DNA of 8,498 bases, taken from assembly GCA_035275625.1 (NCBI GenBank), contig DATEMK010000340.1:1-8498 (forward strand), written 5' to 3'. How positions within the stretch are numbered: the first letter of the stretch is position 1; each line of letters begins with the position of its first letter. Below the pieces are notes generated by a model, which was not told the origin of the DNA, ran no database searches, and saw nothing but the letters and a program-made list of their open reading frames with translations. Position numbers and translations under genes: made by a program. Shown here in pieces: positions 1 to 7,327 of the stretch. The stretch comes from DATEMK01 sp035275625. GTDB lineage: Bacteria; Bacteroidota; Bacteroidia; AKYH767-A; OLB10.

Positions 1-739
1 TATCAATTACTGTCCAGGTAACGGTTGTGGTGCCCACATCATAGTGACCGCTTGCATCAGCAGTACTGTTATAGTTATTGACGGCTGACAATATTCCGCA
101 ATTGTCTGAAGGAGCGGGTGCCAAAACGATTATGTTAGCACCGCAATCACCGGCATCATTGGTTTGTGTCTGGGCTGCTGAACAGTTGGGAACCGGATTT
201 TCATTGTCCGTTACCGTTACTGTTTGTGTTGATGAGGATGAGTTCCCGCACTGATCTGTTGCTGTCCACGTTACTAATGTATTCCCTACAGAGAATAAGG
301 CCGGAGCATCGTTAGTAAGGATCATGCCGGCTCCGGCACAATCATCTGAAGCTATAGCTGTTCCGATGGCAGCATTTGATGTACATAGCCCGGCATCAGT
401 GTTGACAGAAACTGAAAGAGGAGTGAAAGTGATAACAGGCGGCAGGGTATCCACGATATAGAAGGTTGAATACGTGGTGTCTGAATAATTTCCTGACTGG
501 TCATATACAGCGAATCCCACATTAATATGTTTTGTAGTTCCGCAATCAGTAACCCAGTTTCCGACATTGTAAGTATTTACCCAGGAATTATCTAACTGTG
601 CCACAGGTGTACAGTTATCGGAAGCATCTGCGTCACCCTGCTTGGTTATTAACCAATCATTAAAATCACTTGTGTTGCCGGCACCGTTACATTGAACTAC
701 CCGGTCAATTGCCGGAATGGTAATAACCGGGGGAATAAG
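1..739 (-). repeat. Array of at least three HYR-type domains at the visible C-terminal end of the giant protein
   Basis: Three successive units begin with PPVIT or NPVPNC at residues about 1204, 1302 and 1384. Each later carries an acidic DNC or DDC motif. The second and third units have the typical VG-T-VTWT strand, and the second continues into ATDQCGNSSSSTQTVTVTD. HYR (hyalin repeat) domains are Ig-like extracellular adhesion modules. The third unit is cut by the left edge, so the array may be longer. The first unit is longer (about 98 residues) and less typical. Confidence 0.82.
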
Positions 740-3700
740 ATCAAGATCGGTAATAGTAACAGTAAGCGATGTTGCTTCACAGCCATTGTCATCGATTACT
801 GAAGCTGTGTAAGAACCGGCTGCAAGACCGCAATAGATTCCGTCAAGAGTTGAATTTCCGTTTAAGTCATATAAATAGAGCGGTGTCCCGTTTCCGGCAT
901 CAAAGTCAATGCATCCGTCCATAAGGCCCGCGCAGGTTGCATTAGTTGATGATGCTACTGAAAGAACAGGGTTGGGGTTGACTACTACCGTGTGGGTGGA
1001 TGATTGAGTACAGCCAAAGGAATTGGTAACTGTCAGCGTATAAGTACCCGAATTTGAAGTTGTCGCGCTTGAAATAGATGGGTTTTGCGAAGCTGAGCTG
1101 AATGAGGGACCACTCCACAGCCAGGAATTACCTGTACTTTGTCCGCTTGCGTTATTGTTTCCAAAGAAAGTTAAGCTGCTACCATTACAAACTGGTGCGT
1201 TACTGCTTGCCAGGGCCTGAGGTGCAGGACTGACATTAACAGTAACTGTTGATGAAACCGGGCAACCGGTAGGTGAAAGACCGCTAAGGGTATAAGCACC
1301 TCCTGAAGTTGGTGTGACCGGCAATGAAGCGACCAGGGTATTTGCGGTAAATCCACCCGGCCCTGTCCATGAGGGGTTGGTGAGTGTTCCGGAAGAACCG
1401 GCACAGTTTAGCGGACCGCTTGTGAATGATGATCCTCCGCTTAAAGTGCCTGTAACCAAAACAGTTGAAGTTGAATTGCAGAAAACAGTATAAGTAGGTG
1501 TGTTATCATTAAAACTCCCCTGTGAATTTATGGAGAATGTCACGGGATAAGAAGATGGAGTTATTGTAACTATATTAGTAGTTCCAAAACCATAAGGGCC
1601 CCCTGAGAAGCCGCCAGTAACCGTCCATTCCACTTCATCCAGGTAAGCCCCGCTTGAAATAGTAATAGTCAATGAACCGGTTCCGGTACTAAAATTACCG
1701 TTCAAATTTATGGTAGTACCCGGGCAGGCGCTTGAAGAGGGAGTGGCTGATGTTGTCAACATGCCACCAGAAGAAAGAACAGATGTGGTGAATACGTTAG
1801 AAGTACCTGCTGTACACCCCGCTCCTGAAGCTGAAACCTGGAAATAATAATTACCGCTTGTTACAGGAACATATGTTAAAGATGAAGTGGTGGCTCCCGA
1901 AACATTCGTAAACGGACCTGAAGCTGAGGTTGTAGATACCTGCCATTGAAGGGAACCTGAAGCGCCAGTAGTTGAATACACCAGCTGGCTGCCGGTGCAT
2001 CCTGAAACAGGACCGGTCACCGTGCCACCATTAGGTGGTGCAGCACATAAATTACATGTAGCGCTCAAAGTATAAGGACCAAATGCAGTCGAACTAAACC
2101 CGGCAACAAGAATACGATAAGTGCCTGCAGCAAGCGGAGCCGTTGTAAGGGTTGAAAGCCCCACTCCGCCACAACCGTCATCGTCAGATGCTATACATGT
2201 GAGTGCTCCGCATGTGCCTGAGAATAACCTCAGATAGGAATCCCATAATGATCCACCGCAAAGCGATAGTGTAACGGTTCCTGAAGTTGGTAAGGTGATG
2301 GTATGCCATACACCTTTGAAGTTATTGCCGGTTCCGGGACAGGCAGGGAATCCGGCATCATCTGTTGCAAATGTAGTATTCCCTGATACTGATCCACCAC
2401 AGGAAACCGGGGTTGCACCTGCACAATTATCATTAGCCGGTGGCGGGGTTATTGGAGTGCAGGTCGCGGTTAAAGTATAAGGCCCGCTCCCGGTTGTAAA
2501 ACCGTTAACTAGGATATAATAAGTCACCCCTGCTGAACCGGTAAAAGTAACTTGCGATTGAAGCCCGCAAAAATCATCGTTACAACCTCCTGAAACTAAA
2601 ACTAAAGAAGCACAGGGGCCTGTATATACACTAAGCCGGCTATCATAAGTGGTTCCAGTACATAAAGATAATGTAATGTTGGAAGCAACTGCGGGAGTAA
2701 TAGTATGCCATAATCCCGGTGAAGAAGGCCCACCGCATGCATTAGCATCGGGAGTTCCCAATGATGTGTTTCCGCTAACGCTGCCACCGCAGGCAACAGG
2801 AATTGCTCCAGTGCAAATGTCATTTGGCTGAGTAGGATTTGCACATGTTACATTAAGAGAGAATGTTCCGGTATTGCTGCTAAAGCCATGTACATAAATA
2901 AAGTAAGTAAGGCCGGGTACAGCTGTTGCAACAAACGAAACTTGTGATTGCAAACCGCAGAAATCATCATTACCGGCTACACACGATAAAGTGCCTGAAC
3001 AGGTACCTGTGCTGGATGAATAAACATGAACCTTAGTATCGTATCCGCTCCCGCAGAGACTTGCCGTAATATTCTGCCCTGCTGTGAAACCTGTCAGCCT
3101 GTACCATACTCCACCGGCTGTTCCTCCTGTTGTAGTGCAAAATGGAAGTGTGGTTTCACTGGTTGTAGTTGAGGAAACAGTAGTTCCGGCTAACGTTTGC
3201 CCGCAAGTTATATTTGTTGCATTACAAATAAGATCGTTTGCGGGAGCTGGAGCTGAACATGAAACACATTGTACAGTGGTGGTACGACAGGAAGACTGAC
3301 TTCCGCAAGAGGAATTTAACGCCCAATGAGCATATAAAGTTCCGGTAAAGGTATTTGCAAACTGTAATGGAGTGACTCCGGAGGCAATGACAGGTCCGTT
3401 AGATGTACCGCTATGAATGGTAATAAAATCAGTAGCCACACTGCTTGTAAAGCGAAGTGTCTGACCTGAAACAGCTCCTGAAATGGTGGAATATTCCCCC
3501 GCAAAGGAACATGTTGAAATTGTTACTACATTATTATTAGCCGGAATGGTAGCCGAACCGAAAGAAGAGCTGAATGTGCAACCGCTGCTGCCGCTGCAAG
3601 GGCTTGAACCTACGAATCCGATTGTGGTAGTCATGCAGGAAGAAGCTGTTCCGCATGAATTATTGGTGTTCCAGTGTGAATAATAAGTACCGGCAACCGT

Positions 3701-4348
3701 AGAAGTCCATATCAAAGGAGTTCTTCCGGATGCGACAACCGGTCCCGAGCTCGTTCCCTGGCGAATTGTAATAAACGTATTGGCAATGGAAGCCGTCATC
3801 CGATACACCCTGGCAGCCACGACAGAAGTGATAGTGGAATATTCCGACTGGAATGAACACGTAGAAATGGTTGTAGTGCCGGAAGTTGGCGCTGTCGCAC
3901 TGCCGAATGAACTTGTCATCGTACATTGGCTTGCAGCCGCTCCGCATGATGAACAAGCAATGGTTGTTGTCATGCAGCTGCTTGCTGCTCCGCAGGAGCT
4001 GTTTGTATTCCAATGTGCATAATAGGTTCCTGCACAGGGAGCAGTAAATTGAAGAGGTGTCACACCTGCCGCAACAACGGCCCCGGAAGGAGTGCTGAAA
4101 TGCATGGTGATGTACGTTCCTGCAATACTCGCTGTAATCACATATCGGTTGCCGGCAACCACGCTGTTAATAGTGGAGTATTCCGATTGAAAACTGCACG
4201 TACTGATAGTTACAGCCGAAGAACCTGTTGGTGCTGTAGCAGATCCAAAAGAAGATGTATTGGTACACTGGGCAATTAGCCTTGTTGTATTAAGCATGCC
4301 GAATATAACTATCAGCGCGCAGGTTAAAGATGTGTAATATTTTTTCAT
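1..4348 (-). CDS. Giant modular secreted surface protein (adhesin-like), N-terminal part, C-terminus beyond left edge
   Basis: The minus frame starting at the ATG at 4346-4348 stays open for 1449 codons to the left edge. The start is supported by a signal peptide: MKK, a hydrophobic core, and probable cleavage after LIA at residue 26. Modules in order are three tandem repeats of unassigned type (about 28-135, 142-246, 257-361), three PPC-like beta-sandwich domains (371-502, 509-630, 639-765), Ig/PKD-like stretches (about 770-1130), one SprB-like repeat (about 1132-1203) and HYR-type domains (from about 1204, 1302 and 1384). Such mosaics are known in Bacteroidota as T9SS-exported adhesins or gliding-associated surface proteins. 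A C-terminal sorting domain would be expected but is outside the window. The protein is rich in Ser, Thr, Gly and Cys, with only about six lysines seen. It lies 42 nt downstream of the 243-residue exported protein, probably in the same transcript. No catalytic domain is visible, so adhesion is inferred from architecture. Confidence 0.93.
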   Translation of the reverse strand, partial: MKKYYTSLTCALIVIFGMLNTTRLIAQCTNTSSFGSATAPTGSSAVTISTCSFQSEYSTINSVVAGNRYVITASIAGTYITMHFSTPSGAVVAAGVTPLQFTAPCAGTYYAHWNTNSSCGAASSCMTTTIACSSCGAAASQCTMTSSFGSATAPTSGTTTISTCSFQSEYSTITSVVAARVYRMTASIANTFITIRQGTSSGPVVASGRTPLIWTSTVAGTYYSHWNTNNSCGTASSCMTTTIGFVGSSPCSGSSGCTFSSSFGSATIPANNNVVTISTCSFAGEYSTISGAVSGQTLRFTSSVATDFITIHSGTSNGPVIASGVTPLQFANTFTGTLYAHWALNSSCGSQSSCRTTTVQCVSCSAPAPANDLICNATNITCGQTLAGTTVSSTTTSETTLPFCTTTGGTAGGVWYRLTGFTAGQNITASLCGSGYDTKVHVYSSSTGTCSGTLSCVAGNDDFCGLQSQVSFVATAVPGLTYFIYVHGFSSNTGTFSLNVTCANPTQPNDICTGAIPVACGGSVSGNTSLGTPDANACGGPSSPGLWHTITPAVASNITLSLCTGTTYDSRLSVYTGPCASLVLVSGGCNDDFCGLQSQVTFTGSAGVTYYILVNGFTTGSGPYTLTATCTPITPPPANDNCAGATPVSCGGSVSGNTTFATDDAGFPACPGTGNNFKGVWHTITLPTSGTVTLSLCGGSLWDSYLRLFSGTCGALTCIASDDDGCGGVGLSTLTTAPLAAGTYRILVAGFSSTAFGPYTLSATCNLCAAPPNGGTVTGPVSGCTGSQLVYSTTGASGSLQWQVSTTSASGPFTNVSGATTSSLTYVPVTSGNYYFQVSASGAGCTAGTSNVFTTSVLSSGGMLTTSATPSSSACPGTTINLNGNFSTGTGSLTITISSGAYLDEVEWTVTGGFSGGPYGFGTTNIVTITPSSYPVTFSINSQGSFNDNTPTYTVFCNSTSTVLVTGTLSGGSSFTSGPLNCAGSSGTLTNPSWTGPGGFTANTLVASLPVTPTSGGAYTLSGLSPTGCPVSSTVTVNVSPAPQALASSNAPVCNGSSLTFFGNNNASGQSTGNSWLWSGPSFSSASQNPSISSATTSNSGTYTLTVTNSFGCTQSSTHTVVVNPNPVLSVASSTNATCAGLMDGCIDFDAGNGTPLYLYDLNGNSTLDGIYCGLAAGSYTASVIDDNGCEATSLTVTITDLDLIPPVITIPAIDRVVQCNGAGNTSDFNDWLITKQGDADASDNCTPVAQLDNSWVNTYNVGNWVTDCGTTKHINVGFAVYDQSGNYSDTTYSTFYIVDTLPPVITFTPLSVSVNTDAGLCTSNAAIGTAIASDDCAGAGMILTNDAPALFSVGNTLVTWTATDQCGNSSSSTQTVTVTDNENPVPNCSAAQTQTNDAGDCGANIIVLAPAPSDNCGILSAVNNYNSTADASGHYDVGTTTVTWTVID
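740..955 (-). other. SprB-like repeat within the giant protein (residues about 1132-1203)
   Basis: The segment reads A-TCAG--DGCIDF, then GTPLY-YDL-G, then GLAAGSYTASVIDDNGC. This follows the SprB repeat pattern (TCNG-DG, GT-PY, L-AG-YT--V-D-NGC) known from the Flavobacterium gliding adhesin SprB and many other Bacteroidota surface proteins. Only one copy is visible. A single copy does not by itself show a role in gliding motility. Confidence 0.65.
2054..3238 (-). repeat. Three PPC-like cysteine-rich domains in tandem in the giant protein
   Basis: The copies start at ND-C motifs at residues 371, 509 and 639 and end at residues 502, 630 and 765. The shared order is ND-C, CG, a G-WY or G-WHT strand, SLC-G, D--L-V-SGTC-like strands, an acidic D-D-CG motif, a TY-I-V-GF strand, and TL--TC at the end. 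This matches the general layout of bacterial pre-peptidase C-terminal (PPC)-like beta-sandwich domains, which are often non-catalytic extracellular modules. About eight cysteines per copy occupy corresponding positions. The first two copies also share the DDFCGLQSQV segment, with similar DNA near 2950 and 2555. Confidence 0.75.
3266..4267 (-). repeat. Three tandem N-terminal protein repeats of about 114 residues in the giant protein
   Basis: Repeat starts fall at 4267, 3925 and 3580, giving spacings of 342 and 345 nt (114 and 115 codons). Each unit begins with Cys and SSFGSAT, then has ISTCSF, EYSTI, a glycine-rich GP-V-A-G-TPL segment, Y-HW (YAHWNTN in unit 1), SCG and SSC-TTT. Cysteines of the starting C, ISTC, SCG and SSC motifs are kept in all three copies, which suggests disulfide-stabilised extracellular beta domains. 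I do not recognise a named family. The third copy is the most diverged, with GEYSTI and an Ala-Leu insertion in the HW motif. Confidence 0.9.
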
Positions 4349-4390
4349 TGTATAGGTTTTTATTATGTGTATTTAATAGAGTTAGTTATA

Positions 4391-5122
4391 TCATTCTGTG
4401 ATGACAAAATCTTTCGAATTTTCAATAGCCTTCTTTTTTTCAGGCGGAAAAGTGTTGAATTCAGCTCTTGATATTTTATATTTTGTTATGGAAGGAGTTT
4501 CAGAAGAAATAGTATTGACCGGTATTGCTGCTGCATTTTGTACAATGACATAATCGGATGGATTTTTAATGATGTGAATCTGCTTTAATATATCAAATGC
4601 TTTAAAGTCCGCAACAGGAATGTAAAACACATTTTCCTGAAACTGAGCACCCGGAGTGGCATTTAAAAGATCTGTAATTTCGTAGCGGCTTAAGTTTGAA
4701 GCTATCTCGTTTTGATCAGCTTCAGACATTGCAACAAACTGTGCGCGGGTAAACTTTCTTTCTTTAGGATATTTTCCGGCTATCACATTATTATTGCTAT
4801 TTGCCATCCCGTTTACTTTATTCTCCATAGCGAGGATGGTTTCTTTCCGCTTGGCAATCTCCTGTTCACTTAATTGATTTTGCGACTGGCGGTATTCCAG
4901 GTCAACTTTTGTTTTTAAAAGAGTGAGGCGCAAATCACTGAGTTCGGGATTGGAATCATCGGGGATAAAACTTTTAAGTTCCACAGTAGCGGATGTTTCT
5001 TTATATAGCGGTTTTGAAGCTGCTGCTGCAGATCTTTCTGCCTGGGTCCACCCGTGCAGGTTACACAATAGCATTATTACAAATGCAAGAATGCTTTTAC
5101 TGAGTTTGGTTTGTTTTATCAT
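4391..5122 (-). CDS. Exported protein of unknown family with coiled coil and duplicated motif
   Basis: This is a complete 243-residue ORF whose ATG is preceded by an A-rich leader. Residues 1-28 form a signal peptide (basic start, hydrophobic core ILAFVIMLLC, likely cleavage near TQA), so the protein is probably periplasmic or exported. No lipobox is evident. Residues about 60-106 are charged and heptad-like (LSDLRLTLLKTKVDLEYRQS onward), suggesting a helical coiled coil. Residues 123-151 and 216-243 are related: KFTRAQF and KISRAEF, then a charged helix, then EITD or VITE. A related short strand, PSDYVIV, sits at 188-194. No T9SS sorting domain is visible. The gene lies 79 nt after the propeller gene and 42 nt before the giant gene, so co-transcription and a role in exporting or anchoring a neighbour are possible but unproven. 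Confidence 0.9.
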   Translation of the reverse strand: MIKQTKLSKSILAFVIMLLCNLHGWTQAERSAAAASKPLYKETSATVELKSFIPDDSNPELSDLRLTLLKTKVDLEYRQSQNQLSEQEIAKRKETILAMENKVNGMANSNNNVIAGKYPKERKFTRAQFVAMSEADQNEIASNLSRYEITDLLNATPGAQFQENVFYIPVADFKAFDILKQIHIIKNPSDYVIVQNAAAIPVNTISSETPSITKYKISRAEFNTFPPEKKKAIENSKDFVITE

Positions 5123-5201
5123 TTTTTTTGTTATTAAGGGTTTTATATATTTATTTCTTTAATATTTATTTTAATTAACTATCAAAAACTATCCGGTGAT
5201 T

Positions 5202-6908
5202 TTAGTCCTTTACTATTTTTCTCGTAGTAACTGTTCCTGATTCTGTATAAATTTTGCCTATATACATGCCGTTCATAAGGCCTGAAACGGTCATTTTTAT
5301 TTTTTCCGAATCTGTTGAAATGGCTATCACCATTTTCCCGGTAAGGTCATATAGTTCCACCTTTATTATCTTCTCAATAGAACTCACAGTAATTAAATTA
5401 TCTGAAGGATTAGGCTCAATTGAAATTTCACCCCAAGTCATCACAGTTTTATTACTGTCATGGCTTTTCCTCATTTGAGGGGCTATGTCAAGGTTTATTA
5501 AATTTACTTTTTCCTGAAGATGACTGGCATAGTCGGAAAATCCATCAGTCAGCCAAAGCACATTGTCATTAGAATAATCAAAAGCCAGGCTTAAACCTGC
5601 AAAGCTTTTATTATAATCACCTTCAAAGGGCATGGCTGATTCTAATTTAAAAGCATCTTTTTCAGTCGGTGATGTAACTATAAATTTTACCAGGTAAGAT
5701 GCGCTGAATACCCGGTTGCTCGAATCAGTAGCCAGGATACTTCCGGTAAAGTAAAATCCGTAATTGTTTGAAATTTTAAAATCACCAAGCTTTACTCCAT
5801 TAAGAAAGGAGTACTGGGCGTCCGGAATGGGCTGATAAGCAATTCTTCCACCGGTTTTGCCCAAAGCAACATCTAACTGGTCGAGTATAATATAAGTGTC
5901 CGAGATTGATCCGACATATACATTATCAGTATCTATTGCTGTAATAAACAATCCTGCGTCAGCCGGGCTGTTATCGAGATCCCTGTGCTTTCGCCATACC
6001 GCTACTCCATTCGATGCCTGAAGCTTCATAATAAGAACATCATTGTCTGTAGGAGGTCCCTGGTCAGACGTACCTGTTACATAGACATCCCCGTCAATAC
6101 CTACAATAATGTCGTTTCCAAAATCATCACCTGAAACAGATCCGCCATTGTAATTTTTCTTCCATTTAAGTGTACCCTGTGCTGCATTCACTTTAGCTGT
6201 CATGGCAACTTTATATCCTGAGACGATGTGGTATCCTGTTACATATACCATGTTACCTTCAACCCAAATGGCATTCAAGACATCAGTATTTGCATTAAAG
6301 GTATATGTTGCTGTGTCGTTTGTAATCTGTGAATTCGCCTTGATTATAAGATACCCGGTGTTTGCTCCCGAAATTGATTTTACAATCGCATAAACCACCC
6401 CGGCTGAAGAAACTCCCATGTCAATCCCTAAATCACTGCCTGCAGAATTAAATTTTCTAACCCATAGACGCACAAGGCTTGAATTGTACTTGATTATGTT
6501 CACATCGAAGCTGGTAGCATTATCATAGTTAATATATCCGATATAGATATTCCCGGCTGCATCCATTTCCAACCCAAAAGCGCCTTTGTTGTCAAAACCG
6601 GTAACAGAATGATTGAAAACATTTATGCTTTTTGAAACTAATAATGAGCCCGTTACTGAATATTTGGAAATTACCGTGTAATGAAACGTAGAAGTAGTTG
6701 TGTTACCGTTGGGATCAATGTCTGATGTAACATCAGCCAGTACATAAGCATTTCCTGCTGCATCAGCAACAACTTTCTTACCTTCATTTGAAAAATCATT
6801 AGAAGTCGTATGCTGATAGTTAACTGTCCATTCTGTACTAAACTGAGCGTAAACCGTTACATTGAAAAATAAAATCAAAACAGTTAAACATCGCGTAATT
6901 TTTTTCAT
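5202..6908 (-). CDS. Secreted beta-propeller (SBBP-like) protein with T9SS type A sorting domain
   Basis: This 568-residue protein starts with a signal peptide (MKKITRCLTVLILFF, cleavage after VYA at residue 21). Residues about 43-460 carry repeated blade motifs of the form D--GN-Y(V/I)-G, for example DAAGNAYVLADV at 49, DAAGNIYIGY at 116, GDVYVTGTSDQG at 273 and DNVYVGSISD at 328. Six to eight blades would make a beta-propeller of the SBBP or PQQ-like type. Residues 495-568 form a typical T9SS C-terminal sorting domain: SIEPNPSDN, VELYDLTGKMV, a GLMNGMYIGKI strand, and a final basic RKIVKD. The family pattern is export through the T9SS with cleavage or anchoring at the cell surface. No catalytic motif is visible, so binding or a structural role is most likely. 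The gene begins 43 nt after the zinc-ribbon gene and precedes the coiled-coil protein. Confidence 0.93.
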   Translation of the reverse strand: MKKITRCLTVLILFFNVTVYAQFSTEWTVNYQHTTSNDFSNEGKKVVADAAGNAYVLADVTSDIDPNGNTTTSTFHYTVISKYSVTGSLLVSKSINVFNHSVTGFDNKGAFGLEMDAAGNIYIGYINYDNATSFDVNIIKYNSSLVRLWVRKFNSAGSDLGIDMGVSSAGVVYAIVKSISGANTGYLIIKANSQITNDTATYTFNANTDVLNAIWVEGNMVYVTGYHIVSGYKVAMTAKVNAAQGTLKWKKNYNGGSVSGDDFGNDIIVGIDGDVYVTGTSDQGPPTDNDVLIMKLQASNGVAVWRKHRDLDNSPADAGLFITAIDTDNVYVGSISDTYIILDQLDVALGKTGGRIAYQPIPDAQYSFLNGVKLGDFKISNNYGFYFTGSILATDSSNRVFSASYLVKFIVTSPTEKDAFKLESAMPFEGDYNKSFAGLSLAFDYSNDNVLWLTDGFSDYASHLQEKVNLINLDIAPQMRKSHDSNKTVMTWGEISIEPNPSDNLITVSSIEKIIKVELYDLTGKMVIAISTDSEKIKMTVSGLMNGMYIGKIYTESGTVTTRKIVKD

Positions 6909-6951
6909 TTTACTATATTTTAGTTATATGGATTTAGAATTGAAGCCTCTT

Positions 6952-7149
6952 TCAAAACAGGTTGAATTTATTTTTACAGTTTTTACAGTTATAATTGTGA
7001 ACCTGTATGGTACCTAAACTTACAACATGCATTATTTTACTTCCCATGTTTTTTATTGCGGAAGGAATCAGGTCGCCACCGCATTTTGGACAAATGATTC
7101 CTATTGTTGTTCTTTTTATTTCCACTTTATCTAAGTTCAGTAATGCCAT
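6952..7149 (-). CDS. Small zinc-ribbon protein
   Basis: The predicted protein has 65 residues. Two CxxC knuckles, C20-P-K-C23 (followed by GG) and C55-K-N-C58, are separated by 31 residues, as in a small zinc ribbon that binds one Zn ion. There is no signal peptide or membrane segment, so it is probably cytoplasmic. The frame stays open upstream to a TTG at 7270-7272. I prefer the ATG at 7147-7149 because the extra 41 residues look like translated noncoding DNA and the weak TTG lies within the intergenic region. Small zinc-ribbon proteins can bind nucleic acid or proteins, but nothing here tells which. The gene follows the response regulator by 178 nt and precedes the propeller gene by 43 nt, so it may be the first gene of the exported-protein unit or an unrelated housekeeping gene. 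Confidence 0.72.
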   Translation of the reverse strand: MALLNLDKVEIKRTTIGIICPKCGGDLIPSAIKNMGSKIMHVVSLGTIQVHNYNCKNCKNKFNLF

Positions 7150-7163
7150 GATGCGGGAATAGA

Positions 7164-7182
7164 ATACAATAATGCATTGTAT
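7164..7182. promoter_or_regulatory. Inverted repeat just upstream of the zinc-ribbon gene, possible operator
   Basis: ATACAAT (7164-7170) and ATTGTAT (7176-7182) form a perfect 7-bp inverted repeat around the spacer AATGC. The repeat ends about 14 nt before the preferred ATG. On the minus strand a sequence close to the Bacteroidota -7 element, TTTATTTG against the TAnnTTTG consensus (7 of 8), lies just upstream at 7195-7202, but no -33 element was found. A regulator site or a 5'-leader hairpin is possible. The DNA is AT-rich, so chance is a real alternative. Confidence 0.25.
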
Positions 7183-7248
7183 CTGATAGTTAATCAAATA
7201 AAAGGGATGAAAGCCTGTATTTAGGGACGAACCTCCGGAAATTTGGTA

Positions 7249-7262
7249 CGAACAGCTGTCCG
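7249..7262. repeat. 14-bp dyad centred on CAGCTG in the intergenic region
   Basis: CGAACAGCTGTCCG is palindromic except for one position pair. It lies in the 178-nt gap between the response regulator and the zinc-ribbon gene, upstream of the latter. It could be a protein-binding site or form a 5-bp hairpin in RNA. No T-run follows on the minus strand, so it does not read as a terminator. Confidence 0.25.
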
Positions 7263-7327
7263 ATAAACCCAATTATGAATAAAAAAAGGGGGTCAGCAAG
7301 CCTGTTCTATATCTTTATGTCAGGTAA

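Noticed and set aside
3660..4279. Open frames of 80-117 codons on either strand in the 3660-4279 region and similar ones across 1-4260
   Set aside because: They overlap the 1449-codon frame, which has a signal peptide and recognisable domains. These frames lack domains and are rich in residues typical of out-of-frame translation.
1..4348. CRISPR array or mobile-element origin of the repetitive left half
   Set aside because: The repeats have periods of 342-400 nt, are diverged at DNA level, keep the reading frame and encode protein domains. There are no short spacers, terminal inverted repeats or transposase.
5177..5193. Direct repeat AACTATC-AAA-AACTATC after the propeller gene as a regulator site
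   Set aside because: It is seven bases in AT-rich DNA with no associated promoter element that I could recognise, so chance is the simplest explanation.
7150..7272. N-terminal extension of the zinc-ribbon protein to a TTG start
   Set aside because: The 41 extra residues show no domain or signal peptide, would cover the intergenic region with its dyads, and an in-frame ATG lies directly before the conserved-looking part.
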